Positions 32,693 to 40,997 of a stretch of 64,000 nt of DNA are shown piece by piece. Made by a program: the position numbers and the translations under genes. This DNA is from Candidatus Woesearchaeota archaeon (GTDB taxonomy: Archaea > Nanoarchaeota > Nanoarchaeia > Woesearchaeales > JAGVZT01): assembly GCA_017608295.1 (NCBI GenBank), contig JAFCGF010000003.1:124001-188000 (forward strand), given 5' to 3'. The notes under the pieces are model-generated. The model was not told the origin of the DNA. It saw nothing but the letters and a program-made list of their open reading frames with translations, and did no database searches. The stretch's first letter is position 1. Each line of letters opens with the position of its first letter.

Positions 32693-33615
32693 GGGTTACA
32701 ACCCTTAGAGAGCCCTTCAGCAATAATTCGCGTATTTGATTGCATCATCATGACATAGGTCTCTGCACCACTCCCCAGTGCGCCCAATGAATCTCCATAG
32801 AGAATGCCTCCAATCTCAGCATTTGCTTCATTTGCTACCTGTTGGAGTAGCTTTGGATTTACTGTGGATTCAATGTAGACAGCAGGCACTCCCACGTCGC
32901 GAATTAGGGTCACGAGCGCAGCAATTTCCTTCGCAGAGGGCTCTTCATCCGTGGATATCCCCCATATTGTGCCGATAATCTCAAAATCATAACTCTCCCC
33001 AAAGTAACGATAGGCATCATGAGTGGTAATAAGCTTGCGGCAAGCAGGTGGGATGACCTCGAATTCAGTTCTCATCCATGCATCAAGTTCCTGAAGTGCA
33101 TCGATGTAAGTGGCTGCATTCAAGGTGTATTCCTCAGTCCTAGCAGGGTCAAGTTCGATGAGCGCATTTCGGATGTTTTCTACATAACGAATAGTGCGTA
33201 AGGGATCCATCCAGAGATGGGGGTCAGGATGCCCGTCCCATTCTCCTCCCTGTTGATAATGCGGTTCAAGACCCTCGGTAAGGATGTACGTTGGTCGTTC
33301 ACCGCCTGCATTCTCGATGAGTTCTTGAAGCCATAATTCTAGTGTCAGGCCATTGCAGAAGACTGCATCTGCTTGCGAGATGGTGATAAGATCTCTGGGT
33401 ACTGGTTGGTAGATATGAGGATCACCACCGACTGGAAGGATATGAAATACATCTATGCGGTCTCCTGCCACAGTCTCTATGAGGTCGCCGAGGATGTTGA
33501 TTGTGGTGACCACGCGTATTTTATCTGGAGTATCTGTTTCTTTTGGTTGAGAGCACCCAAGGGTGAAGAATAATAATAACATTAGGCTGACTGCGATGAG
33601 ATGTTTTGAGATCAT
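32689..33615 (-). CDS. Metal ABC transporter substrate-binding lipoprotein (ZnuA/TroA type)
   Basis: A 308-residue solute-binding protein. The lipobox is TLGC (Cys21). Expected metal ligands are His in GGDPHIYQP, His in DPHLWMDP, Glu or Asp near the end of STDEEPSAKE, and the late PAVYIES strand. The loop between the first two ligands is short with few His, which slightly favours Mn or Fe over Zn, but this is not decisive. It overlaps the upstream DtxR gene by 4 nt and is expected to be repressed by it. Confidence 0.92.
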   Translation of the reverse strand: MISKHLIAVSLMLLLFFTLGCSQPKETDTPDKIRVVTTINILGDLIETVAGDRIDVFHILPVGGDPHIYQPVPRDLITISQADAVFCNGLTLELWLQELIENAGGERPTYILTEGLEPHYQQGGEWDGHPDPHLWMDPLRTIRYVENIRNALIELDPARTEEYTLNAATYIDALQELDAWMRTEFEVIPPACRKLITTHDAYRYFGESYDFEIIGTIWGISTDEEPSAKEIAALVTLIRDVGVPAVYIESTVNPKLLQQVANEANAEIGGILYGDSLGALGSGAETYVMMMQSNTRIIAEGLSKGCNP

Positions 33616-34046
33616 GTTTCTGTCCTCTTGTTCTTATTTTTTCTAATAAAGGGGATGGGATTACCATCAGGACAGTGGGTGGCATCTGGGACAAGCTTTC
33701 GCATCCCTTCAATGACCTTATCGCTACAGGCATGCTCTAGTTTGTGGGCTTCCTCATGCAAATCTTCTTTGTTAATCTTGAGTATCCTGATCAAGAACGT
33801 CTCTATAATTCTGTGCTTATACGTCAGGGTGCGGCCGAGTACGCGTCCTTTCTTAGTGAGGTCGACCCCGCTGTAGGGCTCGTGTTTCGCGAATCCCACA
33901 TCAACTAACTCTGCGATGCGCTCGGTCACGGTGGATTTTGAGAGAGAAAGTCTTTCCGCAAGGTCCACAAGGCGAACCTCTCCAGCTGAGACTTCTTGCA
34001 TCTTGTAAATCTCCCTGATGTAATCCTCTCGAGTTGGGGTAATCAT
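33612..34046 (-). CDS. DtxR/MntR-family metal-dependent repressor
   Basis: A 144-residue regulator with an N-terminal winged helix (VRLVDLAERLSLSKSTVTERIAELVDVGFAKHEPYSGVDLTKKG) and the metal-binding/dimerisation domain (HRIIETFLIRIL, HEEAHKLEHACSDKVIEGM). There is no SH3/FeoA-like third domain, so it is MntR-like. It heads the importer operon and almost certainly represses it through the inverted repeat directly in front of its ATG. The TATA box lies 27 nt upstream of the ATG, so the mRNA should be leaderless. Confidence 0.93.
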   Translation of the reverse strand: MITPTREDYIREIYKMQEVSAGEVRLVDLAERLSLSKSTVTERIAELVDVGFAKHEPYSGVDLTKKGRVLGRTLTYKHRIIETFLIRILKINKEDLHEEAHKLEHACSDKVIEGMRKLVPDATHCPDGNPIPFIRKNKNKRTET

Positions 34047-34068
34047 AAAGTTCGTATATGCGAACTTT
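34047..34068 (-). promoter_or_regulatory. Operator of the metal importer operon
   Basis: Perfect 8-bp arms AAAGTTCG and CGAACTTT around six bases. It fills the space between the TATA box (minus strand TTTAAATA, about 34069-34076) and the start codon at 34046, so a bound repressor would block transcription start. Confidence 0.85.
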
Positions 34069-34146
34069 TATTTAAACCTTTCTGTTATTCACTTGAAAAT
34101 TCCACAGCACATTTATTAAGAAACAGAACTGTAGTTTTTGGCACAG

Positions 34147-35205
34147 ATGAAGGAAGCACTGCTCTATGAGGCGAAAGAGAAGAACGTGGTAAGATGCACT
34201 GCCTGCAAGCAGTTCTGCACAGTCGCTGACGGCGACACAGGGCTGTGCGGTGTGCGGCAGAACCTAAAGGGAAAGCTTTACCTTCTTGTGTACGGCAAGG
34301 CAGCTTCTGCAGGTATAGACCCTATTGAAAAAAAGCCGCTCTACCATTTCCTGCCAGGCAGCAAGATTTTCTCCCTAGGTACTGTCGGCTGCAACTTCGC
34401 CTGCTCATTTTGCCAGAATTGGTCCATATCACAGGTGACGCGGGATTTGAGGAAGCAGCTTCAGAACGAGAAGAAGCCTGAGCTCATGGAAGTTGAGATC
34501 AACAAGATGGGCTATGAGCTGTCCCCTGAGCGGATTGTTGACATATGTCAGGAGAAGAATGTGAAGAGCATTGCCTATACCTATAATGAGCCAGCTATCT
34601 TCCTGGAGTACGCTCACGACACTTCACAGCTTGCCTCAAAGCACGATGTGCGCGGCGTGTTTGTCACCAATGGCTATGAGAGCGAGGAAGCCCTGATGAA
34701 GATGAAGGGACTGCTGCACGCGATGAACATCGATCTCAAAAGCTTCTCAGACGCATTCTACAAGGAGATGTGCCAGGCGCGGCTTGAGCCTGTTCTTGAG
34801 ACAATAAAGCTCGCCTATAAGATGGGCATCTGGCTTGAGATAACCACGCTTCTTGTTCCGGGAAAGAACGATTCTCCAGACGAGTTAAAGCAGATTGCAG
34901 AATTCATCGCAGGGATTGACAAGGGGATTCCGTGGCACATCTCAGCCTTCCATCCTGACTATAAACTGGCTGATGTGCTGCGCACGTCGCGGGGCTCTCT
35001 TGAGAGTGCGTATGATATTGGGAAAGGCGCGGGATTGCACCATATATATGTGGGTAATGTGGTTGATGAGAAGCGTAACACTACTTATTGCCCAGAATGC
35101 GGTGCAGGCCTTATCAGGCGGAGCGGGTACTCGCTTACAGTTGAAGATTTTGAGCACGGAAATTGCATGAAGTGCAATGCCAAAGTGCCAGGGGTGTGGG
35201 TATGA
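34147..35205 (+). CDS. amrS: AmmeMemoRadiSam system radical SAM enzyme
   Basis: A 352-residue radical SAM protein. The core motif CNFACSFC gives Cys82, Cys86 and Cys89 for the 4Fe-4S cluster. An N-terminal Cys set (Cys17, Cys20, Cys24, Cys34) and a C-terminal zinc-ribbon-like pair (CPECG; CMKC) are typical of AmrS. AmrS occurs with AMMECR1 and Memo; here AMMECR1 follows with a 4-nt overlap, and Memo is not in the window. Biochemical role unsettled. The ATG at 34147 is chosen over a TTG three codons upstream because the TATA-like TTATTAAG fits it better. Confidence 0.93.
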   Translation: MKEALLYEAKEKNVVRCTACKQFCTVADGDTGLCGVRQNLKGKLYLLVYGKAASAGIDPIEKKPLYHFLPGSKIFSLGTVGCNFACSFCQNWSISQVTRDLRKQLQNEKKPELMEVEINKMGYELSPERIVDICQEKNVKSIAYTYNEPAIFLEYAHDTSQLASKHDVRGVFVTNGYESEEALMKMKGLLHAMNIDLKSFSDAFYKEMCQARLEPVLETIKLAYKMGIWLEITTLLVPGKNDSPDELKQIAEFIAGIDKGIPWHISAFHPDYKLADVLRTSRGSLESAYDIGKGAGLHHIYVGNVVDEKRNTTYCPECGAGLIRRSGYSLTVEDFEHGNCMKCNAKVPGVWV

Positions 35206-35750
35206 TGGAAGATAAGGAAAAGAAATTTTTGCTGGAGCTTGCGAGAAAGGCGATAGAGAATCATCCCAAGCAGGTAGATGTGCGGGACGACGCTCTGACT
35301 TCAGTGATGAAGGAAAACAGGGGAGTGTTCGTCACTTTGACGATTGACGACGCGCTGCGCGGCTGCATTGGCTATATCCAGCCCATCAAGCAGCTGTATG
35401 AGGCAGTGAGGGATTGCGCAGTCAACGCTGCATACTCTGACCCGAGATTCAGGCCGCTGAGCAAGGATGAATTAGGTAAGGTGAAGATTGAGATTTCTGT
35501 GCTCACAGTTCCGGCGCAGCTAGAATATGCTGGGGCAGACGACCTTCTCAACAAGCTCACGCACGAGGACGGCGTTGTGCTCAAGAAAGGGATGCACCAG
35601 TCCACATTCCTGCCCCAGGTCTGGGAGCAGCTGCCAGGTAAGGAGCAGTTTCTTCAGCATCTCAGCATGAAAGCCGGGATGGGCGCAGACGCCTGGAAAG
35701 AAAACGATATTCTCATAGAGACCTACCAAGTGGAGAAGTTCACAGAGTAA
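35202..35750 (+). CDS. amrA: AMMECR1 domain protein (AmmeMemoRadiSam system A)
   Basis: A 182-residue AMMECR1 protein. The signature LRGCIGYIQP is present (about 49-58), as are the DPRFRPL segment and KIEISVLTVP. The start ATG overlaps the stop of amrS (ATGATGG), which fixes it over the ATG farther upstream. The conserved Cys in LRGCIG is thought to be functional. The protein is co-translated with AmrS and probably works with it, but the reaction is not established. Confidence 0.92.
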   Translation: MMEDKEKKFLLELARKAIENHPKQVDVRDDALTSVMKENRGVFVTLTIDDALRGCIGYIQPIKQLYEAVRDCAVNAAYSDPRFRPLSKDELGKVKIEISVLTVPAQLEYAGADDLLNKLTHEDGVVLKKGMHQSTFLPQVWEQLPGKEQFLQHLSMKAGMGADAWKENDILIETYQVEKFTE

Positions 35751-35830
35751 GTAAAAACGCGTTTTAAACGGTCTGGGACAAGAATTCTACAGAGATAAGC
35801 CGTTTTGTGATACCTTTTCCAGTCGAATGG

Positions 35831-35837
35831 TATAAAT
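35831..35837 (+). promoter_or_regulatory. TATA box, leaderless promoter
   Basis: TATAAAT centred 27 nt upstream of the ATG at 35861. Confidence 0.65.
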
Positions 35838-35860
35838 GAGACTCTCTTTGTGCTTGCCTC

Positions 35861-37360
35861 ATGGCACGCAATATCACAAAACGATTTAGAGCAACAGGCA
35901 CAACGTGCGAGAGCTGCGCAGAGATTGTCCGGGAGCAGGCACTCAGTATCGAGGGAGTGAAAAACGCATCCTTCGACTTATCGACAGAGAACGGAGAGGT
36001 TTCTTTCGACCCTGATAAGACAGACCTCAAAGATATATTCTCTGCGATAGAGGAGAAAGGCTACTCATGTTCCTTATTGGAGGTGGGCGAAGAGGAACCA
36101 GCCGGGGAGAAAGTAATAGTACTTAGGGCGCCACGCTGGCTCGGCTGGCTCTTCCTCGCTCTCGGCCTGGCCATAGGAATCTATTTTATTACGGGGATTG
36201 TCGATACGATTACGTTTCCCCAACTCACGCTTGGCATGAGTTATGGATTGCTGTTCCTCGTCGGCTTATTGACTGGATTCCACTGCATCGCGATGTGTGG
36301 TGGCTTTGTCGTGAGTTATACCCTGAGAGATGCGCAAACCGGAAGAACGTCACATAAGTCTCACCTCGCATACGGCGCGGGAAAGACTGTTTCATATACA
36401 ATCATAGGAGCGGGATTCGGCCTTCTGGGCAGTATCATCGCCTTTACTCCAGTGATGAGAGGAGTTGCTGGTCTGCTTGCAGGCCTGTTCCTCGTCCTCT
36501 TCGGACTGAGAATGCTGAACATCTTCCCCATCTTGAGGAAGATACAGCTTCGGACCCCTAAATTCGTGACTCGGTTCGTAGGTGAGGAGCAGCGCAAGCA
36601 TTCCAGCCCTCTCGTCATCGGCCTGCTCAACGGCCTCATGATTGCATGCGGGCCGCTGCAGGCCATATACATTATGGCCGCCGGTACCGGAAGCCTTGTC
36701 GAAGGAGCTAAGCTTCTTTTCTTCTTCGGCATAGGCACGCTTCCCCCGCTGCTCGGCTTCGGTTACGTGACCAGCCTCATCTCCTCGAAATTCACCCACA
36801 AGATTCTCAAGACCTCTGGTGCCATAGTTATTGTGCTGGGGCTTGTGATGATTAACAACGGCCTCGTGCTAACAGGAAGCGGGTATGATGTGGGTTCTCT
36901 GACACATAGAGGTCTTACAGGTTCTGCTGTTGAGAATATTCCTGTATTGAGCGGCGGCTTTCAGGAAATTCGCATGGAGGTCAACCGCTATGGCTGGGAC
37001 CCAGATGTGTTCGTCCTCAAGAAGGATGTGCCTGTGAAGTGGATTATCGACGGCGAAGAAATTAACGGCTGTAACAACGCTATCCAAGTCCCGAAATACG
37101 GCCTGGAATTTGACGTCAGATCAGGAGAGCAAATCATTGAGTTCACTCCATCAGAGGAGGGTGTGATCCGCTGGAGCTGCTGGATGGGGATGATTCCCGG
37201 AACCTTTATCGTGAAGTCAGATATTGACCTGACAGACTCTAAGATCGTACAAGAGGAGATAGATAGTATTCCCCAACAGCCCCGCGGTTCATGCGGCGGC
37301 TCGTGCGGCAGTGCCACGTGCGGCGCTGCTTCTGGCGGGTCATGCGGCTGCAGCGGGTGA
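35861..37360 (+). CDS. HMA - UreH/TauE-like membrane - cupredoxin-like fusion
   Basis: A 499-residue three-part protein likely handling copper or another soft metal. Residues 1-70 form an HMA domain with CESC (16-19). Residues about 90-340 form a six-helix sulfite exporter/UreH-like membrane domain with GFHCIAMCGG. Residues about 365-455 form a cupredoxin-like domain with CNNAIQVP and SCWMGM in the copper-loop position. The tail is Gly/Cys-rich with six cysteines and may bind metal. CopA follows at 42 nt. Similar fusions occur in anaerobes, but the transport direction is not settled. Confidence 0.88.
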   Translation: MARNITKRFRATGTTCESCAEIVREQALSIEGVKNASFDLSTENGEVSFDPDKTDLKDIFSAIEEKGYSCSLLEVGEEEPAGEKVIVLRAPRWLGWLFLALGLAIGIYFITGIVDTITFPQLTLGMSYGLLFLVGLLTGFHCIAMCGGFVVSYTLRDAQTGRTSHKSHLAYGAGKTVSYTIIGAGFGLLGSIIAFTPVMRGVAGLLAGLFLVLFGLRMLNIFPILRKIQLRTPKFVTRFVGEEQRKHSSPLVIGLLNGLMIACGPLQAIYIMAAGTGSLVEGAKLLFFFGIGTLPPLLGFGYVTSLISSKFTHKILKTSGAIVIVLGLVMINNGLVLTGSGYDVGSLTHRGLTGSAVENIPVLSGGFQEIRMEVNRYGWDPDVFVLKKDVPVKWIIDGEEINGCNNAIQVPKYGLEFDVRSGEQIIEFTPSEEGVIRWSCWMGMIPGTFIVKSDIDLTDSKIVQEEIDSIPQQPRGSCGGSCGSATCGAASGGSCGCSG

Positions 37361-37401
37361 GCCGAAAACCTTATTATGGTGAAGCTCCCAGGTGACTCCT
37401 G

Positions 37402-39579
37402 ATGGATAAAACGACATTGCAGATCACAGGGATGCACTGCGCGAACTGCGCGACAGTCCTTGAGAAGGCAATATCATCGACGGAGGGTGTGGAAAAGTGC
37501 AATGTCAATCTCACCACTGAGAAGGCCACAATCCTGTTTGATGAAGCCATATTGTCTGAGAAGGATCTGCTAGGTGTGGTCGAGAGTAAGGGCTACGGTG
37601 CCTATTCGAGCAGCGGCGACATTGGTTCGGTGCATGAGAAGGAGATGAAGTACCAGCGCATCATGCTTATTGTCAGCCTTGTGTTTGCGATTCCCTCCTT
37701 TGTTATTGGTATGATTTTTATGTGGATGGATATCATGCTTCCGCATCATGACTATATCCTCTGGGCACTGGCGACGCCAATCCAGTTCATTGTCGGCTGG
37801 CAATTCTACAAGGGGACATGGGCAGCGCTGAAGAACCTCAGCGCATCAATGGACACGCTCATCGCGATGGGTACAAGTGCTGCCTATTTCTACAGCGTGT
37901 ACGCAGTGCTCTTCAATCCTGCTTTGGGGCAGTATTTTGAGACCTCGGCAATCCTCATCACGCTCGTTATTTTAGGAAGAGTGCTGGAGGCCCGCGCCAA
38001 GGGCAAGACCTCAGAGGCTATCCAGCGCCTCATGGACCTATCACCCAAGAAGGCGCATGTCATTCGCGGCGGCAAGAAGATGACTATCAACGTTGATAGT
38101 GTTGAGGTCGGAGACATTGTTGTTGTGAAGCCGGGCGGAAGGGTGCCTGTCGATGGCACTATAACCTGGGGCCGCACAACAATTGATGAGAGCATGCTCA
38201 CAGGCGAGAGCGTCCCTGTCGAGAAGCATAAGGGAGACGGTGTCTTTGGAGCCACAATCAACAAGCACGGCATGTTCAAATTCAAGGCGACGAAAATAGG
38301 TAAGGACACTGCTCTTGCCCGCATTGTCAAGCTGATAGAAGAGGCGCAGGGTCATAAGGCGCCAATCCAGCGCTTCGCTGACAGGGTGAGCTCGTATTTC
38401 GTGCCGGGAGTCATTCTCGTGGCATTGGCCACGTTCGTGATTTGGTATTTCTTTGCGGGCAAGGAGGTGGAGTTCGCGCTTCTCACGAGTGTCGCAGTTC
38501 TTGTTATTGCCTGTCCCTGCGCCCTTGGCCTCGCGACGCCGACTGCCATCATGGTCGGTACTGGGATAGGGGCAGAGCAGGGCATCCTGTTCAAGGGCGG
38601 CGACGCACTGGAGACTGCCCATAAGCTCACTCATATAGTGTTTGATAAAACCGGCACCATCACAAAGGGACATCCTGAGGTGACTGATATCATCAAAGTG
38701 AAGTCCCGTTCTGAAAATGATGTGTTAAGGCTTGCCGCGAGCATAGAGATGGGCTCTGAGCACCCCCTCGCAGAGGCTATTGTGGAGAAGGCCAGAAAAA
38801 AGAGGCTCAAGTTGAATGAAGTACAGGATTTCATGGCCTGGCCTGGTCATGGGGTGCAGGCGCGCCATAAGGGTAAGCGATATATCTTCGGCAACCAGAA
38901 GCTTATGCTTGAATACAAAGTTAACTTTTCCAAAGTCCACGGAAGGATGATTGAACTCGAAGAGGAAGGGAAGACAGTGATGATTCTCTCTGATACAGAC
39001 CATGTGCTGGGTATCATCGCTGTTGCTGATACTCTTAAAGAGGATTCTATAGAGGCAGTGGGCAAGATACGTGAGCTGGGCATAGACCTCTACATGCTCA
39101 CCGGTGACAACAAGCGGACTGCTAAGGCTATAGGGACTAAGCTAGGGATTAAGAACATCTTTGCGGAAGTACTTCCTAAGGATAAGGTGCGCCATATCAA
39201 GACTATGCAGGAATACGGTGTCGTCGCGATGGTCGGAGACGGCATCAACGACGCCCCTGCGCTGGCGCAGGCAGACATCGGCATCGCGATGGGTTCAGGC
39301 ACGGATGTCGCGATGGAATCTGGTAATGTGGTGCTGATGAGCGGCTCACTCGCTGATGTCGCCAAGGCGATACGCTTGTCTAAGCTCACTATGGCGAAAA
39401 TCAAGCAAAACATGTTCTGGGCGCAATTCTACAATGTGCTGTTCGTTCCGATTGCTGCTGGCGTGCTGTATCCCTTCACAGGCTTGCTCCTCTCGCCAAT
39501 CTTCGCAGGGGCTGCTATGGCAGCATCAAGCGTTTCAGTGGTGTCTAACTCACTGCTGCTCAAGAATAAAACCTTATAA
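37402..39579 (+). CDS. copA: Heavy-metal P1B-type ATPase, CopA-like
   Basis: A 725-residue metal pump. One HMA domain (GMHCANC, Cys13 and Cys16) is followed by the transmembrane CPC motif ACPCALGLATP (about 372), phosphorylation site DKTGT (about 415), HPLAEAI (about 453) and GDGINDAPALAQADIG (about 613). C-terminal helices carry YN and MAxSS motifs (FYNVLFVP; MAASSVSVVSNSLLL), which identify the Cu(I) subgroup. It probably exports Cu(I). GGTGAC precedes the ATG. It lies between the HMA-UreH fusion and a membrane-bound winged-helix protein. Confidence 0.95.
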   Translation: MDKTTLQITGMHCANCATVLEKAISSTEGVEKCNVNLTTEKATILFDEAILSEKDLLGVVESKGYGAYSSSGDIGSVHEKEMKYQRIMLIVSLVFAIPSFVIGMIFMWMDIMLPHHDYILWALATPIQFIVGWQFYKGTWAALKNLSASMDTLIAMGTSAAYFYSVYAVLFNPALGQYFETSAILITLVILGRVLEARAKGKTSEAIQRLMDLSPKKAHVIRGGKKMTINVDSVEVGDIVVVKPGGRVPVDGTITWGRTTIDESMLTGESVPVEKHKGDGVFGATINKHGMFKFKATKIGKDTALARIVKLIEEAQGHKAPIQRFADRVSSYFVPGVILVALATFVIWYFFAGKEVEFALLTSVAVLVIACPCALGLATPTAIMVGTGIGAEQGILFKGGDALETAHKLTHIVFDKTGTITKGHPEVTDIIKVKSRSENDVLRLAASIEMGSEHPLAEAIVEKARKKRLKLNEVQDFMAWPGHGVQARHKGKRYIFGNQKLMLEYKVNFSKVHGRMIELEEEGKTVMILSDTDHVLGIIAVADTLKEDSIEAVGKIRELGIDLYMLTGDNKRTAKAIGTKLGIKNIFAEVLPKDKVRHIKTMQEYGVVAMVGDGINDAPALAQADIGIAMGSGTDVAMESGNVVLMSGSLADVAKAIRLSKLTMAKIKQNMFWAQFYNVLFVPIAAGVLYPFTGLLLSPIFAGAAMAASSVSVVSNSLLLKNKTL

Positions 39580-39580
39580 G
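39573..39580 (+). promoter_or_regulatory. TATA box overlapping the copA stop codon
   Basis: CTTATAAG centred 27 nt upstream of the ATG at 39603; the following gene is therefore expected to have its own leaderless transcript. Confidence 0.65.
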
Positions 39581-39602
39581 CTGAACTTTTTCCCTTGGTA
39601 CG

Positions 39603-40145
39603 ATGAATTCGAAGCAAATTGGGGTTGTTGTGTTGATTATCGGCGTGTTTATAGGCATGTTCGTGTACCAATCCAAGGCACGCGAGGACACGATGATAGA
39701 TGCTATTGTCAAAGATACCGGTTCTTGCTATCTCGCTGACGGCACCTGCCTTCATGACGAGCAGAATAACGTACTGTACATTTTCGGTGGAGTGCTATCT
39801 GGCGCGCTGCTTATCCTGGGACTGTATCTCCTGCTGTTCGAACGGAGTCAGGAGATACTCGCGAAGCAGCATCTCGAGGTAAGTTCTGCGCTTAAAGAGG
39901 CGAAGAAGCAGGAGCGTGAAAAGGATGAGTGGAGCGCGTTCCTCTCTGGATTTAGTGAGGATGAGCGAAAGGTCTTGTCTGCCATCCACGAGCAGGACGG
40001 CATCAAGCAGTCTACACTTCGCTATCGCGCAGGCGTCTCGAAGACCGCGCTCTCATTGATGCTCTCTGAGTTCGAGAAGAAGAGCATAGTGTCGAGAAAG
40101 CCCTCTGGCAAGACTAAGCAGGTGTTCCTCCGGAGCTGGAAATAA
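39603..40145 (+). CDS. Membrane-anchored winged-helix regulator
   Basis: A 180-residue protein with two membrane helices (about 6-24 and 62-82) joined by an outward loop containing GSCYLADGTCLHDEQ, that is, two Cys and a His. The cytoplasmic part has a Lys/Glu-rich helix (about 92-118) and a MarR/TrmB-like winged helix (SEDERKVLSAIHEQDGIKQSTLRYRAGVSKTALSLMLSEFEKKSIVSRKPSGKTKQVFL). Archaea have several such one-component membrane regulators. The location after copA suggests it senses metal or redox state outside the cell (inference). Confidence 0.78.
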   Translation: MNSKQIGVVVLIIGVFIGMFVYQSKAREDTMIDAIVKDTGSCYLADGTCLHDEQNNVLYIFGGVLSGALLILGLYLLLFERSQEILAKQHLEVSSALKEAKKQEREKDEWSAFLSGFSEDERKVLSAIHEQDGIKQSTLRYRAGVSKTALSLMLSEFEKKSIVSRKPSGKTKQVFLRSWK

Positions 40146-40209
40146 CTAATGGGCTGCTGCGCAAGCGCTGGCTTCTTTCTACGCAAGATTCTTTACACCT
40201 AGGAAAAAA

Positions 40210-40524
40210 CTATGCGAAGAAATGCCAGATATAAAACATGAAGATTGCCAGGCCGCTGATGACAGTTGAAGCAACGACCCAGAGCCCTGCCTTCTTGACA
40301 TCCAGCTCTCCAGGGCACATCTTCGGCCCGAGGTATGAGCCAAAGCCGTACACCAGGGCGAAGAAGATGATGGAAAAGATTCCCTTTGTGACCCAGTGGT
40401 GTCCTGCTATTCCTGCAAGCCAGTCCTTGAACGTAGGGGAGAGCTCGCTCCAGATGGTAAGAACCGCGACTAAGACTATTGTCCAGCTTGTTGCGTGAGC
40501 CAGCGCCTTTATGTCCGGTTTCAT
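40210..40524 (-). CDS. Hypothetical membrane protein, three TM helices
   Basis: A 104-residue membrane protein with helices at about 13-28, 45-66 and 80-101 and a single Cys in the last loop (KMCPGELD). Not recognised. It overlaps the next upstream membrane gene by 4 nt and belongs to the minus-strand operon led by the ferredoxin-like protein at 40998-41828. Confidence 0.65.
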   Translation of the reverse strand: MKPDIKALAHATSWTIVLVAVLTIWSELSPTFKDWLAGIAGHHWVTKGIFSIIFFALVYGFGSYLGPKMCPGELDVKKAGLWVVASTVISGLAIFMFYIWHFFA

Positions 40525-40985
40525 ATTCCCACCTCCAAAGCTATCCGCGCACTAGTTGAGATAAGGTACCCCATCGCTGCCATGGCCAATCCTAGAAGGA
40601 TAATGAGGCCGCTTATGGCGAGAATAGCCAATTTTGCCTTGTCATCCGACACCACGTCGTAGGCATAAAGTGTTCCAATCACGAACAGCGCGAGGAACGG
40701 CAGGAATAGGAAAACGTGTTCTTTTGTTTCCATGAATATCTTATGGCCTTCCGGATTTGGGCCTTCCTTAATGAGGGGCTTCACTTCAGAACCGTAGACT
40801 GTTAGGTAATAATAGCCGCCCGCCAACCAGGCTGTCACGAAGAGCACGAGCCCTAGAATTGCCGCTATCCGCGCCCTCTTGATACGCTGAACTGTCGGAT
40901 TGAGAATCTCGACAAAAAGCCAGAGAAATGCGAAGACTCCTGCCTCACCCAGTGCCGCGTGAATTCCAATTAGTGAATGCGCCAT
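40521..40985 (-). CDS. Hypothetical membrane protein, four TM helices
   Basis: A 154-residue membrane protein with helices at about 12-28, 40-62, 93-110 and 122-145. His4, His9 and Glu14 lie near the first helix (MAHSLIGIHAALGEAG), and HKIFMETKEHVFLFLP precedes the third; the His pattern could hold heme or metal (inference). No family is recognised. It lies between the 4Fe-4S protein and the small membrane gene, so the three may form a redox complex. Confidence 0.65.
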   Translation of the reverse strand: MAHSLIGIHAALGEAGVFAFLWLFVEILNPTVQRIKRARIAAILGLVLFVTAWLAGGYYYLTVYGSEVKPLIKEGPNPEGHKIFMETKEHVFLFLPFLALFVIGTLYAYDVVSDDKAKLAILAISGLIILLGLAMAAMGYLISTSARIALEVGI

Positions 40986-40997
40986 TTTATTTCACCT

